Shown: positions 6,542-6,747 of the stretch, piece by piece
Numbering within the stretch: the stretch's first letter is position 1
Layout of the letters: each line of letters begins with the position of its first letter
NCBI GenBank assembly: GCA_032128395.1
Contig: JAQBGV010000014.1
Location: 1-6,747 of the forward strand
DNA length: 6,747 bases
DNA from: JAQBGV01 sp032128395
Lineage (GTDB): Bacteria; Planctomycetota; UBA8108; UBA1146
Reading direction: 5' to 3'
The notes under the pieces: generated by a model
Database searches by the model: none
Seen by the model: the letters and a program-made list of their open reading frames with translations, nothing else
Told to the model about the DNA's origin: nothing
Program-made: the position numbers and the translations under genes

Positions 6542-6567
6542 CGGGCAAAGTTGGCGAGCCCGTTTCT
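6542..6567 (+). terminator. Weak intrinsic terminator-like hairpin after the kinase gene
   Basis: CGGGC (6542-6546) and GCCCG (6558-6562) can pair around an 11-base loop, and TTTCT follows directly. It lies 45 nt past the kinase stop. Competing pairings exist (6527-6531 with 6541-6545; 6501-6506 with 6553-6558), so the fold is uncertain. The stem is short and the T-run poor, so Rho-dependent ending is equally possible. Confidence 0.27.
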
Positions 6568-6577
6568 CCCCCCTCCC

Positions 6578-6605
6578 TTGGCCGCATCCCCATTGTCGGT
6601 ATAAT
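6578..6605 (+). promoter_or_regulatory. Sigma70-type promoter for a gene beyond the right edge
   Basis: A perfect TATAAT (6600-6605) stands 16 bases after TTGGCC (6578-6583, 4 of 6 to TTGACA) in otherwise GC-rich DNA, between the kinase terminator-like hairpin and the window end. Transcription would begin near 6612. No start codon downstream is clear. An ATG at 6714 (MHVRLLGPRYV, weak ribosome-binding site) and a GTG at 6691 behind GAGGAG both stay open to the edge, so the gene could begin inside the last 60 bases or outside the window. Confidence 0.5.
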
Positions 6606-6612
6606 CCAAGCT

Positions 6613-6633
6613 GGTCCGCTCTCTGTACGGACC
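6613..6633 (+). repeat. Hairpin at the predicted 5' end of the downstream transcript
   Basis: GGTCCG (6613-6618) is the exact reverse complement of CGGACC (6628-6633), with a 9-base loop. It begins about one base after the start site predicted from the TATAAT box at 6600-6605, so the RNA would open with a stem-loop. This could protect the 5' end from decay or be an operator overlapping the start site. The symmetry is seen; the role is inferred. Confidence 0.4.
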
Positions 6634-6747
6634 GCATCCGCACCGACTTCGGCGCTCGTTCGAGGAGGGTTTATCCCCGCCGAGGAGCAGGTGTTAGGCA
6701 GAGTTTTGGGTCGATGCACGTCCGGTTGCTGGGTCCCCGGTACGTAC

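Noticed and set aside
6691..6747. Start of a plus-strand gene at ATG 6714 or GTG 6691
   Set aside because: Only 11 to 19 codons are visible, the two starts lie in different frames, and neither can be tied to a family.
1..6747. CRISPR array, tRNA, rRNA, transposase or phage genes
   Set aside because: No spaced repeat array, cloverleaf, rRNA signature or mobile-element protein motif was seen on either strand.

Overview
The window is a high-GC (by eye roughly 60-65%) bacterial chromosomal segment. Its gene styles are most typical of Planctomycetota or a similar large-genome environmental phylum. Three features point that way: a secreted SBBP-repeat protein ending in a dockerin-like domain, an ECF sigma factor carrying the 'TALVHEAYL' region 2 signature, and a Hanks-type Ser/Thr kinase with a membrane anchor and a TPR tail. 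The phylum assignment is inference, because no rRNA or marker gene is present.

Layout. At the left edge (1-52, minus strand) there may be the first 17 codons of a gene that continues outside the window. A gap of about 330 nt follows, holding a long imperfect inverted repeat (124-212). From 2768 back to 384 on the minus strand lies a 794-residue exported protein: signal peptide, DUF7948-like N-terminal domain, seven SBBP-type repeats that could form a seven-bladed beta-propeller, and a two-repeat dockerin-like calcium-binding C-terminus. A 343-nt divergent control region (2769-3111) follows. It carries a candidate promoter for each direction, a perfect 15-bp tandem duplication and an overlapping 8-bp perfect inverted repeat just ahead of the sigma gene. 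On the plus strand the ECF sigma factor (3112-3684, 190 aa) overlaps by one base (TGATG) with a 937-aa kinase gene (3684-6497). The last 250 nt hold a weak terminator-like hairpin and then a promoter-like site with a perfect TATAAT box, followed by a hairpin at the predicted RNA 5' end. That promoter points toward a gene beyond the window.

How the genes may work together. The sigma factor and kinase look like one translationally coupled signalling unit. The TPR half of the kinase is predicted to be outside the cytoplasmic membrane as a sensor or docking arm, and the intact kinase domain inside. The sigma factor lacks the acidic DAED-like patch usual in region 2.2 and has S49-A50-T51-A52 there instead. 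Vibrio sigma factor EcfP is switched on by its kinase PknT through threonine phosphorylation in region 2.2. The same logic is a testable hypothesis here and is the most interesting idea in the window. No anti-sigma factor is visible. The divergent secreted protein is an obvious candidate target, but only by proximity. The families are known; I do not see a wholly new system.
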